A stretch of 64,000 bases of DNA. Origin: CAWEQW01 sp963811365. GTDB taxonomy: Bacteria > Actinomycetota > Actinomycetes > Propionibacteriales > Nocardioidaceae. The position numbers and the translations under genes were made by a program. A model generated the notes under the pieces. It was given only the letters and a program-made list of their open reading frames with translations, made no database searches and was not told the DNA's origin. Location of the stretch: positions 186,001 through 250,000 of the forward strand of contig CAWEQW010000006.1 of NCBI GenBank assembly GCA_963811365.1. The letters run 5' to 3'. Numbering within the stretch: the first letter of the stretch is position 1; each line of letters begins with the position of its first letter. Positions 22,350 to 33,140 of this stretch are shown here, in pieces.

Positions 22350-23533
22350 CGGGCACCGTCCCCGCCCGCGCGGCCGTGCGCCGCGTCGAACAGGTTGGCG
22401 CGCAGGTCACGCCCGGCCATCGCGTCCCGGTAGGCCTGCACCGCCTCGCGCGCCTGCTCGTCGAGCACAGCGGGCACCTGGACCTCGACGGTGACCAGCA
22501 GGTCGCCCTTCCGACCGGCACGCGCCTTGTCGTGGTGCACGACACCGCGCCCGCGGACCCGGAACGTCCGGCCGTTGGGGGTGCCGGCCGGGATCTTCAC
22601 GGTCACCGGGGCACCCTCGAGCGTCGGCACCTTGATGTCGGCGCCCAGCGCGGCCTCGTCGAAGCTCACCGGGACCGACAGGGTCAGGTTGTCGCCACGA
22701 CGACCGAACAGCGGGTGCCTGGCGACGTGCACGGTGACGTAGAGGTCGCCGGCCGGGCCGCCCCGCTCCCCGCCGGCACCCTTGCCCCGCAGCCGGATCC
22801 GCTGGCCGTCCTTGACGCCGGCCGGGATCCGCGCGGAGATCGTCCGGTTGGACATCCCGCGGCCGGACCCGTGGCAGGTCGGGCACGGGTCGTCGACGAC
22901 CAGGCCGCGTCCACGGCAGGCCGGGCAGGTCTCGTTCATCGTGAACGCGCCCCCCACCGAGGCGGCGCGCATCCCGACGCCGTCGCACTCGGGGCAGACC
23001 CGCGGGACGGTGCCGGCCTTGGCGCCGGTGCCGGAGCAGTCCGGGCAGGGCGCGTCGGACGACAGCCGCAGGGAGACCGTGACGCCGTCGATCGCCTCGG
23101 CGAACCCGATGGTCGCCTCGGTCTCGAGGTCCGCGCCGCGACGCGGCTGGGCGGTGCGGGTCCGGCTGCGGCCGCCGCCGAACATGTCCCCGAACAGGTC
23201 GCCGAACCCACCGCCGTTGCCGCCGAGGAAGTCGCCCATGTCGAAGGTCTGGCTGCCGCCGCCGGTCGAGGTGCCGGCGAACGGCCCGAAGCCGCCGCCA
23301 CCGAGCGCGCGGAACTCGTCGTACTCCTTGCGCTTCTCGGCGTCGCCGACCACGTCGTACGCCTCGGCGACCGACTTGAAGCGCTCCTCGGCGGCCCGGT
23401 CCCCCGGGTTGGAGTCGGGGTGGTTGGCGCGGGCCAGCGCCCGGTAGGCCTTCTTGATGTCAGCGGCGGATGCGTCCTTCGAGACACCGAGGACCTTGTA
23501 GAAGTCCTTGGTGGCCCAGTCGGAGTTCGTCAT
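22346..23533 (-). CDS. dnaJ: Chaperone DnaJ
   Basis: Co-chaperone that delivers clients to DnaK and stimulates its ATPase. 395 residues with a J domain containing the HPD motif (ARANHPDSNPGD), a Gly/Phe-rich region, four CxxCxGxG zinc repeats (CPDCSGTGAK, CPECDGVGMR, CPACRGRGLV, CPTCHGSGRG) and two C-terminal substrate-binding barrels. The ATG at 23533 is 40 bases after the grpE stop. It overlaps hspR by four bases. Confidence 0.97.
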   Translation of the reverse strand: MTNSDWATKDFYKVLGVSKDASAADIKKAYRALARANHPDSNPGDRAAEERFKSVAEAYDVVGDAEKRKEYDEFRALGGGGFGPFAGTSTGGGSQTFDMGDFLGGNGGGFGDLFGDMFGGGRSRTRTAQPRRGADLETEATIGFAEAIDGVTVSLRLSSDAPCPDCSGTGAKAGTVPRVCPECDGVGMRAASVGGAFTMNETCPACRGRGLVVDDPCPTCHGSGRGMSNRTISARIPAGVKDGQRIRLRGKGAGGERGGPAGDLYVTVHVARHPLFGRRGDNLTLSVPVSFDEAALGADIKVPTLEGAPVTVKIPAGTPNGRTFRVRGRGVVHHDKARAGRKGDLLVTVEVQVPAVLDEQAREAVQAYRDAMAGRDLRANLFDAAHGRAGGDGAR

Positions 23534-23573
23534 GCCCGCACCTCCCTTCCGTCGTGCGTGTGCTGCGTGTCGC

Positions 23574-24281
23574 TCAGTGCTCCTGGTCGTCGCCGGCCGC
23601 GGGCTGCGGGTCGACGACGGTGACCTGTGCCGGGCGTACGACGCGGTCGCCGATCTGGTAGCCGGCCGCGATCACCGCCTGGCACGTGGTCGTGGTGACG
23701 TCGGGTGAGTGGGCGTGCATCAGCGCCTCGTGGAAGTTCGGGTCGAACGGTTCTCCCGGAGCCCCGAACTTGACCAGGCCCTGGGCCGCGACGATCCGCT
23801 CCAGCGAGTCGGCGACCGCCTTGAACCCACCCTCGAGCTCGCCGTGCTCACGGGCCCGGTCGAGGTCGTCGAGCACCGGCAGCAGCGCGGACAGCACCTT
23901 GAAGGTGGCGTTCTGGAGCACCAGCTCCCGGTCGCGGTCCACCCGGCGCTTGTAGTTGACGTACTCCGCCTGCAGCCGCTGCAGGTCGGTGGTGAGGTCC
24001 ACGACCGCCTGCTGGGCCTTGGCGAGGTCGTCGAGCAGCGCCGTGTCGGACTCCTCCGCGGTCGGGCCGCCGTTCGGTCCGGCGTCGGGCTCCGACCGTT
24101 CCCCGGCCTGCGTGCCTGCGTCAGTGCCGTCGCCGGCACCGGGCCGGTCCCCGGCCCCCGGCCCCGCAGCGGTCTGCGGAGCCGGAGGCTCGGGGGTCGC
24201 GGCGGTCACGTCGGGAGCCTCCGCGGCGGAGTCCACGTCCGCTGTGCTCGGCTGGTCGCTCTGGTGGTGGCCAGAGGTCAC
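23574..24281 (-). CDS. grpE: Nucleotide exchange factor GrpE
   Basis: Promotes ADP release from DnaK. 235 residues: an acidic, Pro/Gly/Ala-rich N-terminal tail of about 90 residues, a long coiled coil (LQAEYVNYKRRVDRDRELV) and the beta domain ending VVRPAQVTVVDP. The core KFGAPGEPFDPNFHEALMH matches the family signature. It overlaps the dnaK stop by four bases (ATGA). Confidence 0.96.
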   Translation of the reverse strand: MTSGHHQSDQPSTADVDSAAEAPDVTAATPEPPAPQTAAGPGAGDRPGAGDGTDAGTQAGERSEPDAGPNGGPTAEESDTALLDDLAKAQQAVVDLTTDLQRLQAEYVNYKRRVDRDRELVLQNATFKVLSALLPVLDDLDRAREHGELEGGFKAVADSLERIVAAQGLVKFGAPGEPFDPNFHEALMHAHSPDVTTTTCQAVIAAGYQIGDRVVRPAQVTVVDPQPAAGDDQEH

Positions 24282-26143
24282 TTGCTCTCACCCTCCTGGT
24301 CGCCCGTCTCGCCCTCGTCGACGATCTCGGCGTCGACCACGTCCTCGTCGGCGTCACCGGTGGCGGTGCTGCCTCCGGCCGCGGCCGCGTCGGCCTCGCC
24401 GGCGGCGTACATCGCCGCACCCATCTTCTGGCTGGACTCGCCCAGCTTGGTCATCGCCGCGCTGATGGCGGCGGTGTCCGTGCCGGAGGCGCTGTCCTCC
24501 AGCGCCTTCTTCAAGGCGTCGACGTCGGCCTGGACCTCGGACTTCACCTCGTCCGGGACCTTCTCGCCGTTGTCGGCGAGGAACTTCTCCGTGGTGTACA
24601 CCAGGCCGTCCGCCTGGTTGCGGGTCTCGACCGCCTCCTTGCGCTGACGGTCCTCCTCGGCGTACTGCTCGGCGTCCTTGATCATCTTGTCGATGTCGTC
24701 CTTGGACAGCGCCGAGCCACCGGTGATGGTCATCGACTGCTCCCGGCCGGTGCCGCGGTCCTTGGCGGACACGTGCACGATGCCGTTGGCATCGATGTCG
24801 AAGGTGACCTCGATCTGCGGCACGCCGCGCGGAGCCGGCGGGAGGCCGGTCAGCTCGAAGTTGCCGAGCGGCTGGTTCTGCGCCGCCATCTGACGCTCGC
24901 CCTGGTAGACCTGGATCATCACCGAGGGCTGGTTGTCGTCGGCGGTGGTGAACACCTCGGACCGCTTGGTCGGGATCGTGGTGTTGCGCTCGATGAGCCG
25001 CGTCATCACCCCGCCCTTGGTCTCGATGCCCAGCGACAGCGGGGTCACGTCGAGCAGCAGCACGTCCTTGACCTCGCCCTTGAGCACGCCGGCCTGGAGC
25101 GCGGCGCCGACCGCGACGACCTCGTCGGGGTTCACGCCCTTGTTGGGCTCCTTGCCGGCGGTCAGCTCCTTGACGACCTCGGCCACCGCCGGCATCCGGG
25201 TCGAGCCGCCGACCAGGATGACGTGGTCGATCTTGGCGACGTCGACGCCGGCGTCCTTGATCACCGAGCGGAACGGCTGCTTGGTGCGCTCGAGCAGGTC
25301 CGTGGTGATCCGCTGGAACTCGGCTCGGCTGATCTTCTCCTCGAAGTGCAGCGGGCCGGACTCCGAGTGCGTGATGTACGGCAGGTGGATGGTGGTCTCG
25401 CTGGAGGAGGACAGCTCGATCTTGGCCTTCTCGGCCGCCTCCTGCAGGCGCTGCCGGGCGATCTTGTCGCTGCCGAGGTCGACGCCGTTGTTGTCCTTGA
25501 ACTTCTTGACCATCCAGTCGACGAGCCGGGCGTCCCAGTCGTCGCCGCCGAGGTGGTTGTCACCGGAGGTGGCCTTGACCTCGACGACCCCGTCGCCGAT
25601 CTCGAGCAGGGACACGTCGAACGTGCCGCCACCGAGGTCGAAGACCAGGATGGTCTGGTCGGACTCCTTGTCGAGGCCGTAGGCCAGCGCCGCCGCGGTC
25701 GGCTCGTTGACGATCCGGCTGACGGTCAGGCCCGCGATCTCGCCGGCCTCCTTGGTGGCCTGCCGCTGGGCGTCGGAGAAGTACGCCGGCACCGTGATGA
25801 CCGCGTCGGTGACGGTCTCGCCCAGGTAGGACTCGGCGTCCCGCTTGAGCTTCTGGAGCACGAAGGCGGAGATCTGCTGCGGCGTGAAGGTCTTGTCGTC
25901 GATCTGCTGCTTCCAGTCCGTGCCCATGTGGCGCTTCACGGACCGGATGGTGCGGTCCACGTTGGTGACGGCCTGCCGCTTGGCGACCTCACCGACGAGG
26001 ACCTCGCCGTTCTTGGCGAAGGCGACGACGGACGGGGTCGTCCGGGCGCCCTCGGCGTTGGCGATGACGGTGGGCTCCCCACCTTCGAGGACGGCCACGA
26101 CGGAGTTCGTCGTGCCCAGGTCGATTCCGACCGCGCGTGCCAT
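24278..26143 (-). CDS. dnaK: Chaperone DnaK (Hsp70)
   Basis: ATP-driven chaperone, 621 residues. The nucleotide-binding domain shows GIDLGTTNSVVAVLEGG, VFDLGGGTFDVSLLEI and VILVGGSTRMPAVAEVV; the substrate domain follows, with a lid and an acidic tail rich in Glu/Asp. First gene of the heat-shock operon; a HAIR operator lies 100-120 bases upstream of the ATG at 26143. Regulation by HspR is known for this operon in related actinobacteria. Confidence 0.98.
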   Translation of the reverse strand: MARAVGIDLGTTNSVVAVLEGGEPTVIANAEGARTTPSVVAFAKNGEVLVGEVAKRQAVTNVDRTIRSVKRHMGTDWKQQIDDKTFTPQQISAFVLQKLKRDAESYLGETVTDAVITVPAYFSDAQRQATKEAGEIAGLTVSRIVNEPTAAALAYGLDKESDQTILVFDLGGGTFDVSLLEIGDGVVEVKATSGDNHLGGDDWDARLVDWMVKKFKDNNGVDLGSDKIARQRLQEAAEKAKIELSSSSETTIHLPYITHSESGPLHFEEKISRAEFQRITTDLLERTKQPFRSVIKDAGVDVAKIDHVILVGGSTRMPAVAEVVKELTAGKEPNKGVNPDEVVAVGAALQAGVLKGEVKDVLLLDVTPLSLGIETKGGVMTRLIERNTTIPTKRSEVFTTADDNQPSVMIQVYQGERQMAAQNQPLGNFELTGLPPAPRGVPQIEVTFDIDANGIVHVSAKDRGTGREQSMTITGGSALSKDDIDKMIKDAEQYAEEDRQRKEAVETRNQADGLVYTTEKFLADNGEKVPDEVKSEVQADVDALKKALEDSASGTDTAAISAAMTKLGESSQKMGAAMYAAGEADAAAAGGSTATGDADEDVVDAEIVDEGETGDQEGESK

Positions 26144-26242
26144 GTGTTACCTCCACTGTTCGGTGCACTGGTTGGTGCTTGCGTCGTCTCGTCTGCGTCT
26201 CGGGGACGGGCACTGCCCGTTGCCGGGAGTCTGTCAAACAAC

Positions 26243-26263
26243 TTGAGTCCGATCAACTCAACT
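26243..26263 (-). promoter_or_regulatory. HAIR operator (HspR binding site)
   Basis: CTTGAGT-N7-ACTCAAC, one mismatch from the published HAIR consensus CTTGAGT-N7-ACTCAAG. It lies upstream of dnaK and is the only site of this kind seen in the window, in keeping with one promoter for the whole operon through clpB. Confidence 0.92.
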
Positions 26264-26379
26264 CTTGTCATACGGCTCAACGCAGGGACGGCCGCGGTTG
26301 TTTCCGGCGCGCCGCCGATGATGCGGGTGAGCCGCCTCACACCGGGGCGGGCGGGGTGGGCGGGCCCGGGCCGGGCCGG

Positions 26380-26955
26380 TCAGCCGACCCGGATGCGGAC
26401 CGTGTTGGAGACCTTGCCGCTGGCCGGGTCCTGCATCCGGAGCAGGTTCACGCCGGTGCGTCCGGTGTAGATGTACGTCGCGAACGCGCCGCCGTGCACC
26501 GTCGCCGTGGTGGGGAAGTCCGACCAGCGCCCGGCCTCGCGGCGCTGCACGCGGAGGCCGGCCCCGTCATGCCGGTAGGCGCCGGTCAGGTAGATCCGCT
26601 CGTTGGGGCGGACCGACAGCGGCGACGCCTTCAGGGTGATCGGCCTGGGCTTGCCGGACGGCTTCCGGCTGGGCGACGCCGACGCCGAGGGGGACCCGGA
26701 CGGGGACGCCGACGGCGACGGACGCGGCGTGACGTTCGGCCCGACCGGAGCGGGCTGGTCGCCGACCCGGGACAGCGGCGGCATGTAGAGGCTCGGCCTG
26801 GCGCTCGGCCCACCGGCGTCGGCGAAACCGGACACCTTCGCGGCCACCAGCGCGACCGTGGCGATCACCGCGCCCACGATCAGCGAGAAGGCGACCAGCG
26901 CACCGAGTGCGACCAGCAGCTGCCGGCCCCACCTGGTCTCGTCGTCGTGGGACAT
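26380..26955 (-). CDS. Membrane-anchored protein with Pro/Ser linker and Ig-like C-terminal domain
   Basis: 191 residues. A short cytosolic N-terminus is followed by one membrane helix (about 13-40), then a linker (about 70-100) made of repeated Pro-Ser-Ala units, and a roughly 90-residue all-beta domain (ITLKASPLSVRPNERIYLTG, then VNLLRMQDPASGKVSNTVRI). The C-terminal part looks like an extracellular beta-sandwich of the kind used for adhesion or wall contact. Function unknown. The ATG is at 26955. Confidence 0.75.
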   Translation of the reverse strand: MSHDDETRWGRQLLVALGALVAFSLIVGAVIATVALVAAKVSGFADAGGPSARPSLYMPPLSRVGDQPAPVGPNVTPRPSPSASPSGSPSASASPSRKPSGKPRPITLKASPLSVRPNERIYLTGAYRHDGAGLRVQRREAGRWSDFPTTATVHGGAFATYIYTGRTGVNLLRMQDPASGKVSNTVRIRVG

Positions 26956-27022
26956 GCCCCGATCATCCTTGACCGATCAAGCCCGGACACCACCGGTCTC
27001 AGATCGCGGGTCGGCGGTCGCC

Positions 27023-28087
<1,065 letters not shown>

Positions 28088-28132
28088 CGGGCGGCTTCCT
28101 CGGGCCGAACGGAGGGCGGGGTCGGACATCGG

Positions 28133-29201
28133 CTAGAGCACCGGCCGGATCTCCTCGCGCCACAGCTCGCGGCGGCGGGCCGGCGGCAGGTGGCAGGCCA
28201 CGAGGTGCCGGTCGCCGGCGTCCACGAGCTCGGGACGCTCGGTGTCGGCGAGCCCGTTCGTCTGGTCCTCGTAGCGCGCAGCGCGGGTGGAACGGGCAGC
28301 CCGGCGGCACGTGGATCAGGCTCGGCGGCGTGCCGGGGATCGGGTGCAGCCGCTCGCTGAGGTCCCGGTCCAGCCGCGGCATCGAGCTGCAGCAGCCCCC
28401 AGGTGTACGGGTGCTCGGGCTCGTCGAAGATCTGCTCGGCGGTGCCGTACTCCGCGGCCCGTCCGGCGTACATGACCATCATGTCGTCGGCGATCTCGGC
28501 GACCACCCCGAGGTCGTGGGTGATGATGATGATCGCCGAGTTGAACTCCTTCTGCAGGTCGCGGATCAGGTCGAGGATCTGCGCCTGCACGGTCACGTCG
28601 AGCGCGGTGGTCGGCTCGTCGGCGATCAGCAGGTCGGGGTTGCAGGACAGCGCCATCGCGATCATCGCGCGCTGGCGCATGCCGCCGGAGAACTGGTGCG
28701 GGTAGGCGTCCACGCGCCGGTCCGGCTCCGGGATGCCGACCCGGTCGAGCATCTCGACGGCCTGCGCCCGGGCGGCCCGCTTGGACACGTCGTTGTGCAC
28801 CCGGTAGGCCTCGACGATCTGGTGGCCGACCGTGTAGTACGGGTGCATCGCCGACAGCGGGTCCTGGAAGATCATCGCCATCTTCTTGCCGCGCAGCCGG
28901 CGCACCTCGCTCCGGAGAGGTGGCGATCAGGTCCTGGCCGTCGAGCAGGATCTGGCCGCTGATCGCGGCCGATCCCGCCCGGTGCAGGCCCATGACGGCC
29001 AGGCTGGTGACGCTCTTGCCGGACCCGGACTCGCCGACGATGCCGAGCGTCTTGCCGCGCTCGACGTGGAACGACAGCCCGTCGACCGACCTTGACGAGG
29101 CCGTCGTCGGTCGGGAAGTGCACGTGCAGGTCGCGTACGTCGAGGAACGCCCGGTCCGACGCGGGGGGCGAGGGCTGCGCCTCGTCGAGGAAGCTCGTCA
29201 C
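28133..29201 (-). CDS. Oligopeptide/dipeptide ABC transporter ATP-binding protein, OppD/DppD type (apparent frameshifts)
   Basis: First ATPase of the peptide importer. Pieces in order: FLDVRDLHVHFPTDDGLVKS, GESGSGKSVT (Walker A) after removing an extra G near 29090, KKMAMIFQDPLSAMHPYYTV, QFSGGMRQRAMIAMALS (signature), LIADEPTTALDVTVQAQ (Walker B) and a C-terminal PPGCPFHPRC. Further extra bases are near 28915, 28385 and 28277. The GTG at 29201 overlaps the permease stop (GTGA). After correction it has about 355 residues, normal for OppD. Confidence 0.88.
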
Positions 29202-30211
29202 TTGGTCCGCACTCTCGGGTCGACGACCGCGTAGAGCAGGTCGACCACCAGGTTGGAGAACACGATGAAGAAGCCGGCGAGCAGCGTCACGCCGAGCACC
29301 TTCGGAAGGTCGTTGGAGACGATCCCGTCGTAGGCGTACTTCCCGATGCCGTTGAGCGAGAAGGTCTTCTCGGTCAGCACGGCGCCACCGAGCAGCAGGC
29401 CGAGGTCGAGGCCGAAGATCGTCAGGAGCGGGGTGAGCGCCCCGCGCAGCCCGTGCTTGATGACCACCGTGCGCTCGACGAGCCCCTTGGCGCGGGCCGT
29501 CCGGATGTAGTCCTCGTTCATCGTCTCGAGCATCCCGGCACGGGTCAGCCGGGCGTACTGCGCCGAGAACAGCAGGGCCAGCGTGATCCACGGCAGCAGG
29601 AGGTCGTAGGCCCACGCCCCGGGGTTCTGCAGCAGCGGCGTGTAGGAGCCGCCGGGTGCGAAGACCTTCCACTTGTAGCTGAAGAACGCCAGCCCGACGA
29701 GCCCCGTGAAGAAGATCGGCAGCGACACGCCGGCCAGGGCGACCCCCATGGCGCCCCGGTCGAACACCGAGCCGCGCTTGAGCGCGGAGAGCACGCCGAT
29801 GGAGATGCCGGCCACCGCCCAGATGATCGCCGCGCCGACGGCCAGGGACAGCGTCACCGGGATCCGGCTGACCAGCTCGGGCCAGATCGGCTGCCGGGTG
29901 ATGAAGGAGTAGCCGAGGCACGGCGCCGGGCAGTGCACGGTCTCGGCGCCCATGTCGTAGCTCGCGCCGGTGACGACCCCCTTGGCCCAGTGGCCGTACT
30001 GCACCCAGATCGGGTCGTAGAAGCCGAGCCGCTGAGCCGTCAGGTGCACGGTCTGCTGCGTGGCGGCCCGTCCGACGTACCGGGTGGCCAGCGTCTCGGG
30101 CGTGGCCCCGGCCCAGCGCGGCACCAGGTAGAAGATCGCGAACGTGACCATGCTGATCACGATCAGCAGCATCACGGCCGCGACCACGCGTCTGATGATG
30201 TAAGTGAGCAC
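29198..30211 (-). CDS. Peptide ABC transporter permease, OppB/DppB type
   Basis: 337-residue inner-membrane channel subunit with six predicted helices. The opening YIIRRVVAAVMLLIVISMVTF is typical of DppB/OppB, and the coupling loop ARLTRAGMLETMNEDYIRTA followed by ARAKGL is the EAA motif. The GTG start at 30211 lies 105 bases after the binding-protein stop, with a strong hairpin between. Frame intact, unlike the two ATPases downstream. Confidence 0.94.
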   Translation of the reverse strand: MLTYIIRRVVAAVMLLIVISMVTFAIFYLVPRWAGATPETLATRYVGRAATQQTVHLTAQRLGFYDPIWVQYGHWAKGVVTGASYDMGAETVHCPAPCLGYSFITRQPIWPELVSRIPVTLSLAVGAAIIWAVAGISIGVLSALKRGSVFDRGAMGVALAGVSLPIFFTGLVGLAFFSYKWKVFAPGGSYTPLLQNPGAWAYDLLLPWITLALLFSAQYARLTRAGMLETMNEDYIRTARAKGLVERTVVIKHGLRGALTPLLTIFGLDLGLLLGGAVLTEKTFSLNGIGKYAYDGIVSNDLPKVLGVTLLAGFFIVFSNLVVDLLYAVVDPRVRTK

Positions 30212-30225
30212 TGTTCGCGGGCCGC

Positions 30226-30260
30226 GCGCCCGGCCGGAGGCTCTGCCTCCGGCCGGGCGC
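30226..30260 (-). terminator. Intra-operon stem-loop between binding-protein and permease genes
   Basis: Perfect 15-bp GC stem (GCGCCCGGCCGGAGG with its complement) around a five-base loop, CTCTG on the plus strand. It lies between the binding-protein stop (30316) and the permease GTG (30211). Likely a partial terminator or 3' mRNA stabiliser giving more binding protein than permease, a common arrangement in ABC import operons. Confidence 0.65.
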
Positions 30261-30315
30261 CGGCACCTTCACCTGCCTCTGTCTCGCTCCGGGTCCGCGC
30301 CCGAGGGGGCGAGGG

Positions 30316-32091
30316 TCACTGCTGGACGCCCAGCGCCAGGTAGTCGTACATCCCGAAGGCCGGGTTGACGAACACGTTCGTCAGGTTCTTCGGCCGGAAC
30401 AGCACGCTCTTGGCGTACACGCCCGGGTAGATGACGGCCTCCTGCATCACCCGCTTGTCGATCGCGCCCCAGTCGGCCTCGCGCTTGCTCTGGTCGAGCT
30501 CCACCGAGGCGTTGTCGAGCATCTTGTCGACCTCCGGGATCCGGACGCTGGTGTTCGACGAGCCGCCGGTCTCCCGGATCACCCGGCTGTCGACGATCTG
30601 GCTCAGGAACCCGAAGCCGTCGTTCCAGTCCGCGCCCCAGCCGTTGGTGGCCAGCCCCAGGTTGTTCTTCACGACGTACGGCGGGTTGCCGGCGTACTGG
30701 CTGAAGTAGTCCCCGGACGGGTAGCCCTTCAGGGTCAGCTTGATGCCGATCTTGTCGAGCGCCTGCTGGAACGCCTCGGCGGTCGCCTTCTCGGCGGGAC
30801 GGTCCGAGCGGTAGGCCATGTTCGTCGAGAAGCCGTTCGGCTGCCCGCACTTCTCGAGCTCCTGCTTGGCCTTGGTCACGTCGCCCTTGTTGCCCTGGGA
30901 CGGGTAGAGGTCGAACTTCTGGTAGCCCGGGATGAGCGGCGGCAGAACCGTCGTGGCGATGTCGCCGCCGGCGAACGGGCCGCCGTAGGCGTTCTGGTAC
31001 GCCGTGTGGTCCATGCCGTACTCGATGGCCTTGCGGCAGTGGATGTTGTCCAGCGGCTTCACCGTGGGGTTGATCGAGGTGTACCAGAGCCGGGCCAGCT
31101 GCGGGTTGTCCGCCTGCGCCTTGAGCGTCGGGTCGCCGAGCACCCGCGACAGCGTCGCCGGCTGCACGCCCGTGCCCTGCACGGAGATGTCGAGGTCGCC
31201 CGCGATCAGCTGGTTGTCGATGTCGTCGGGGTTCATCTTCAGCGTGACGTCGTACTCGTCCGGCAGCGCCTTGCGGTTCGGGTCGGTCTTGGGGTCCCAC
31301 TCGGGGTTGCGGACCAGCTTGAAGCTCTTGCCGGGCTGCATGGCCGCGAACTTGTACGGGCCCGAGGACACCACGTGGTTGCGGTACGTCGCGCCGGTGT
31401 CCTTGGCCGCCGGCACCGGCATGGTCTGCGGCAGCTGGGCCAGGTAGTCGAAGCCGGCGAACGGCTGCTTGAGGTGGAACACGATCGTGTAGTCGTCCGG
31501 CGTCGAGATCGCCGAGTCGGTGTTGACGCCCTTGGACTTGTACGGCCCCTTGTAGCCGGCCGGCCAGTTCAGCATCGCGTCGAAGTACGCCGGCCCGTTC
31601 GGGAACGTCTCCTTGTCGATCGACCGCTCGACGGCGTACTTGACGTCCTTGGCGGTCACCGGGGTGCCGTCGTCGAACTTCACGCCCTTGCGGATGTGGT
31701 AGGTCCAGGTCTTCCCGCCGTCGCTGACCTTGCCCGCGGAGGTGGCCAGGTCGGGCACCAGCTGGTTGCTCGCGTCGCCCGGGGCGGACTTGAACATCAG
31801 CAGCGAGCGGCCGTACAGCCGCGCGAAGTCCCAGGAGTAGCCGTAGTAGGTCTCGCCCGGGTCCAGGGTGTCCCAGTCGTCGTTGTTGGCCACCCGGACC
31901 ACGCCACCCTTGGCGTCGGACGGGTTGTAGACCTTGTCGAGCGCAGCGTTGAACGCCGGCGTGGAGGTGGTGCCTCCGCTGCTGTCGCCGGACCCGCCGC
32001 TGCCGCTGCTGGAACCTCCGCCGCACGCCGTGAGGCCGAGCGCGGCCACCGCGGTGAGAGTGGCGAACGTCAACCCTCGTCTGGATCTCAT
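30316..32091 (-). CDS. Peptide ABC transporter substrate-binding lipoprotein
   Basis: 591-residue extracytoplasmic binding protein, SBP family 5. The signal peptide ends in a lipobox, GLTAC, with the lipid-bearing Cys23, followed by a Gly/Ser linker. Family blocks include FARLYGRSLLMFKS, WTYHIRKGVKFDDGTPVTAKDV and YPGVYAKSVLFRPKNL near the end. The ATG at 32091 follows GAAGGGACG; an upstream ATG at 32148 would spoil the signal peptide. It lies between two permease genes of the same operon. Ligand unknown, probably peptides. Confidence 0.94.
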   Translation of the reverse strand: MRSRRGLTFATLTAVAALGLTACGGGSSSGSGGSGDSSGGTTSTPAFNAALDKVYNPSDAKGGVVRVANNDDWDTLDPGETYYGYSWDFARLYGRSLLMFKSAPGDASNQLVPDLATSAGKVSDGGKTWTYHIRKGVKFDDGTPVTAKDVKYAVERSIDKETFPNGPAYFDAMLNWPAGYKGPYKSKGVNTDSAISTPDDYTIVFHLKQPFAGFDYLAQLPQTMPVPAAKDTGATYRNHVVSSGPYKFAAMQPGKSFKLVRNPEWDPKTDPNRKALPDEYDVTLKMNPDDIDNQLIAGDLDISVQGTGVQPATLSRVLGDPTLKAQADNPQLARLWYTSINPTVKPLDNIHCRKAIEYGMDHTAYQNAYGGPFAGGDIATTVLPPLIPGYQKFDLYPSQGNKGDVTKAKQELEKCGQPNGFSTNMAYRSDRPAEKATAEAFQQALDKIGIKLTLKGYPSGDYFSQYAGNPPYVVKNNLGLATNGWGADWNDGFGFLSQIVDSRVIRETGGSSNTSVRIPEVDKMLDNASVELDQSKREADWGAIDKRVMQEAVIYPGVYAKSVLFRPKNLTNVFVNPAFGMYDYLALGVQQ

Positions 32092-32144
32092 CGTTGCTGT
32101 ACGTCCCTTCGTGAGGACTTGCCGTTGCTGCTGACTCCCGGTGG

Positions 32145-33140
32145 TCACCGGGTCCGGGGGTCGAGCGCGTCGCGCAGCCCGTCCCCGAAGAGGTTGAAGG
32201 CCAGGACGGTGGCGAAGATCGCCAGCCCGGGCCAGAGCATGAAGTTCGGGATCGTGTAGTAGACGACCGCGTCGGAGAGCATCCCGCCCCAGGTCGCCGT
32301 CGGGGCGCGGACGCCCACGCCGAGGAAGGACAGCGCGGCCTCGAACAGGATGTTGGTCGGGATCAGCAGCGTGGAGTACACCAGGATCGGCGCGATCAGG
32401 TTCGGGAGCAGCTCGGTGAACAGGATGTACGGCCGCCGCGCGCCCAGGCTGCGGGCCGCGTCGACGAACTCGCGTTCGCGCAGCGACAGCACCTGACCGC
32501 GCATGATCCGGCCGATGTAGGGCCAGTTGAAGAAGCCGATGATGAACACCAGCAGGACGATGCGCAGCGTGTTGCCCTTGAGCCCGAACGCCTCGTCCGG
32601 GAACACCCCGGCGAGGGCGATCGCGAACACCAGCAGCGGGAAGGCCAGGAAGATGTCCATCAGCCGGCTGATGAACGAGTCGACCGATCCGCCGAAGAAG
32701 CCCGCCACCGTGCCGAGGAGGAAGCCGATCGCCACCGACAGGACCGTGGCGAAGATCGCGATCAGCAGTGAGATCCGCGCCCCGTAGACCACCCGGCTGA
32801 AGATGTCCCGTCCGTTGAGCGGCTCCACGCCCATGAGGTGCTGCCAGCTGATCCCCCCGAACCGGCCCTTCGGCGCCATGGTGCCGCCGGCCGTGTCCAC
32901 GAGGTTCTGGTGGAACTCGTTGGGCGGGTCGCCGAGCAGATGCACGATCACCGGCGCGAAGACCGCCACCAGCACGAGGAAGATCAGGAACGCGCCGCCG
33001 GCGAGCGCGACCTTGTCGCGCTTGAACCGGCGCCAGGCGATCTGGCCCAGCGAACGGCCCTCGACCGCGCCTCCGCCGGCGAGGACGGCCTCTGCCGAGG
33101 TCAGGTCCTGGCCGGGGGCCGCTTCGAGTGGCGTGCTCAC
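32145..33140 (-). CDS. Peptide ABC transporter permease, OppC/DppC type
   Basis: 331-residue membrane subunit. It opens with a cytosolic tail, RRFKRDKVALAGGAFLIFLV begins the first helix, GRDIFSRVVYGARISLLIA is the conserved OppC stretch, and the EAA loop is FVDAARSLGARRPYILFTEL. The GTG at 33140 follows GGGAG. First gene of the operon oppC-SBP-oppB-oppD-oppF, an order with the binding protein second. The 135 bases upstream should hold the promoter. Confidence 0.94.
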   Translation of the reverse strand: MSTPLEAAPGQDLTSAEAVLAGGGAVEGRSLGQIAWRRFKRDKVALAGGAFLIFLVLVAVFAPVIVHLLGDPPNEFHQNLVDTAGGTMAPKGRFGGISWQHLMGVEPLNGRDIFSRVVYGARISLLIAIFATVLSVAIGFLLGTVAGFFGGSVDSFISRLMDIFLAFPLLVFAIALAGVFPDEAFGLKGNTLRIVLLVFIIGFFNWPYIGRIMRGQVLSLREREFVDAARSLGARRPYILFTELLPNLIAPILVYSTLLIPTNILFEAALSFLGVGVRAPTATWGGMLSDAVVYYTIPNFMLWPGLAIFATVLAFNLFGDGLRDALDPRTR

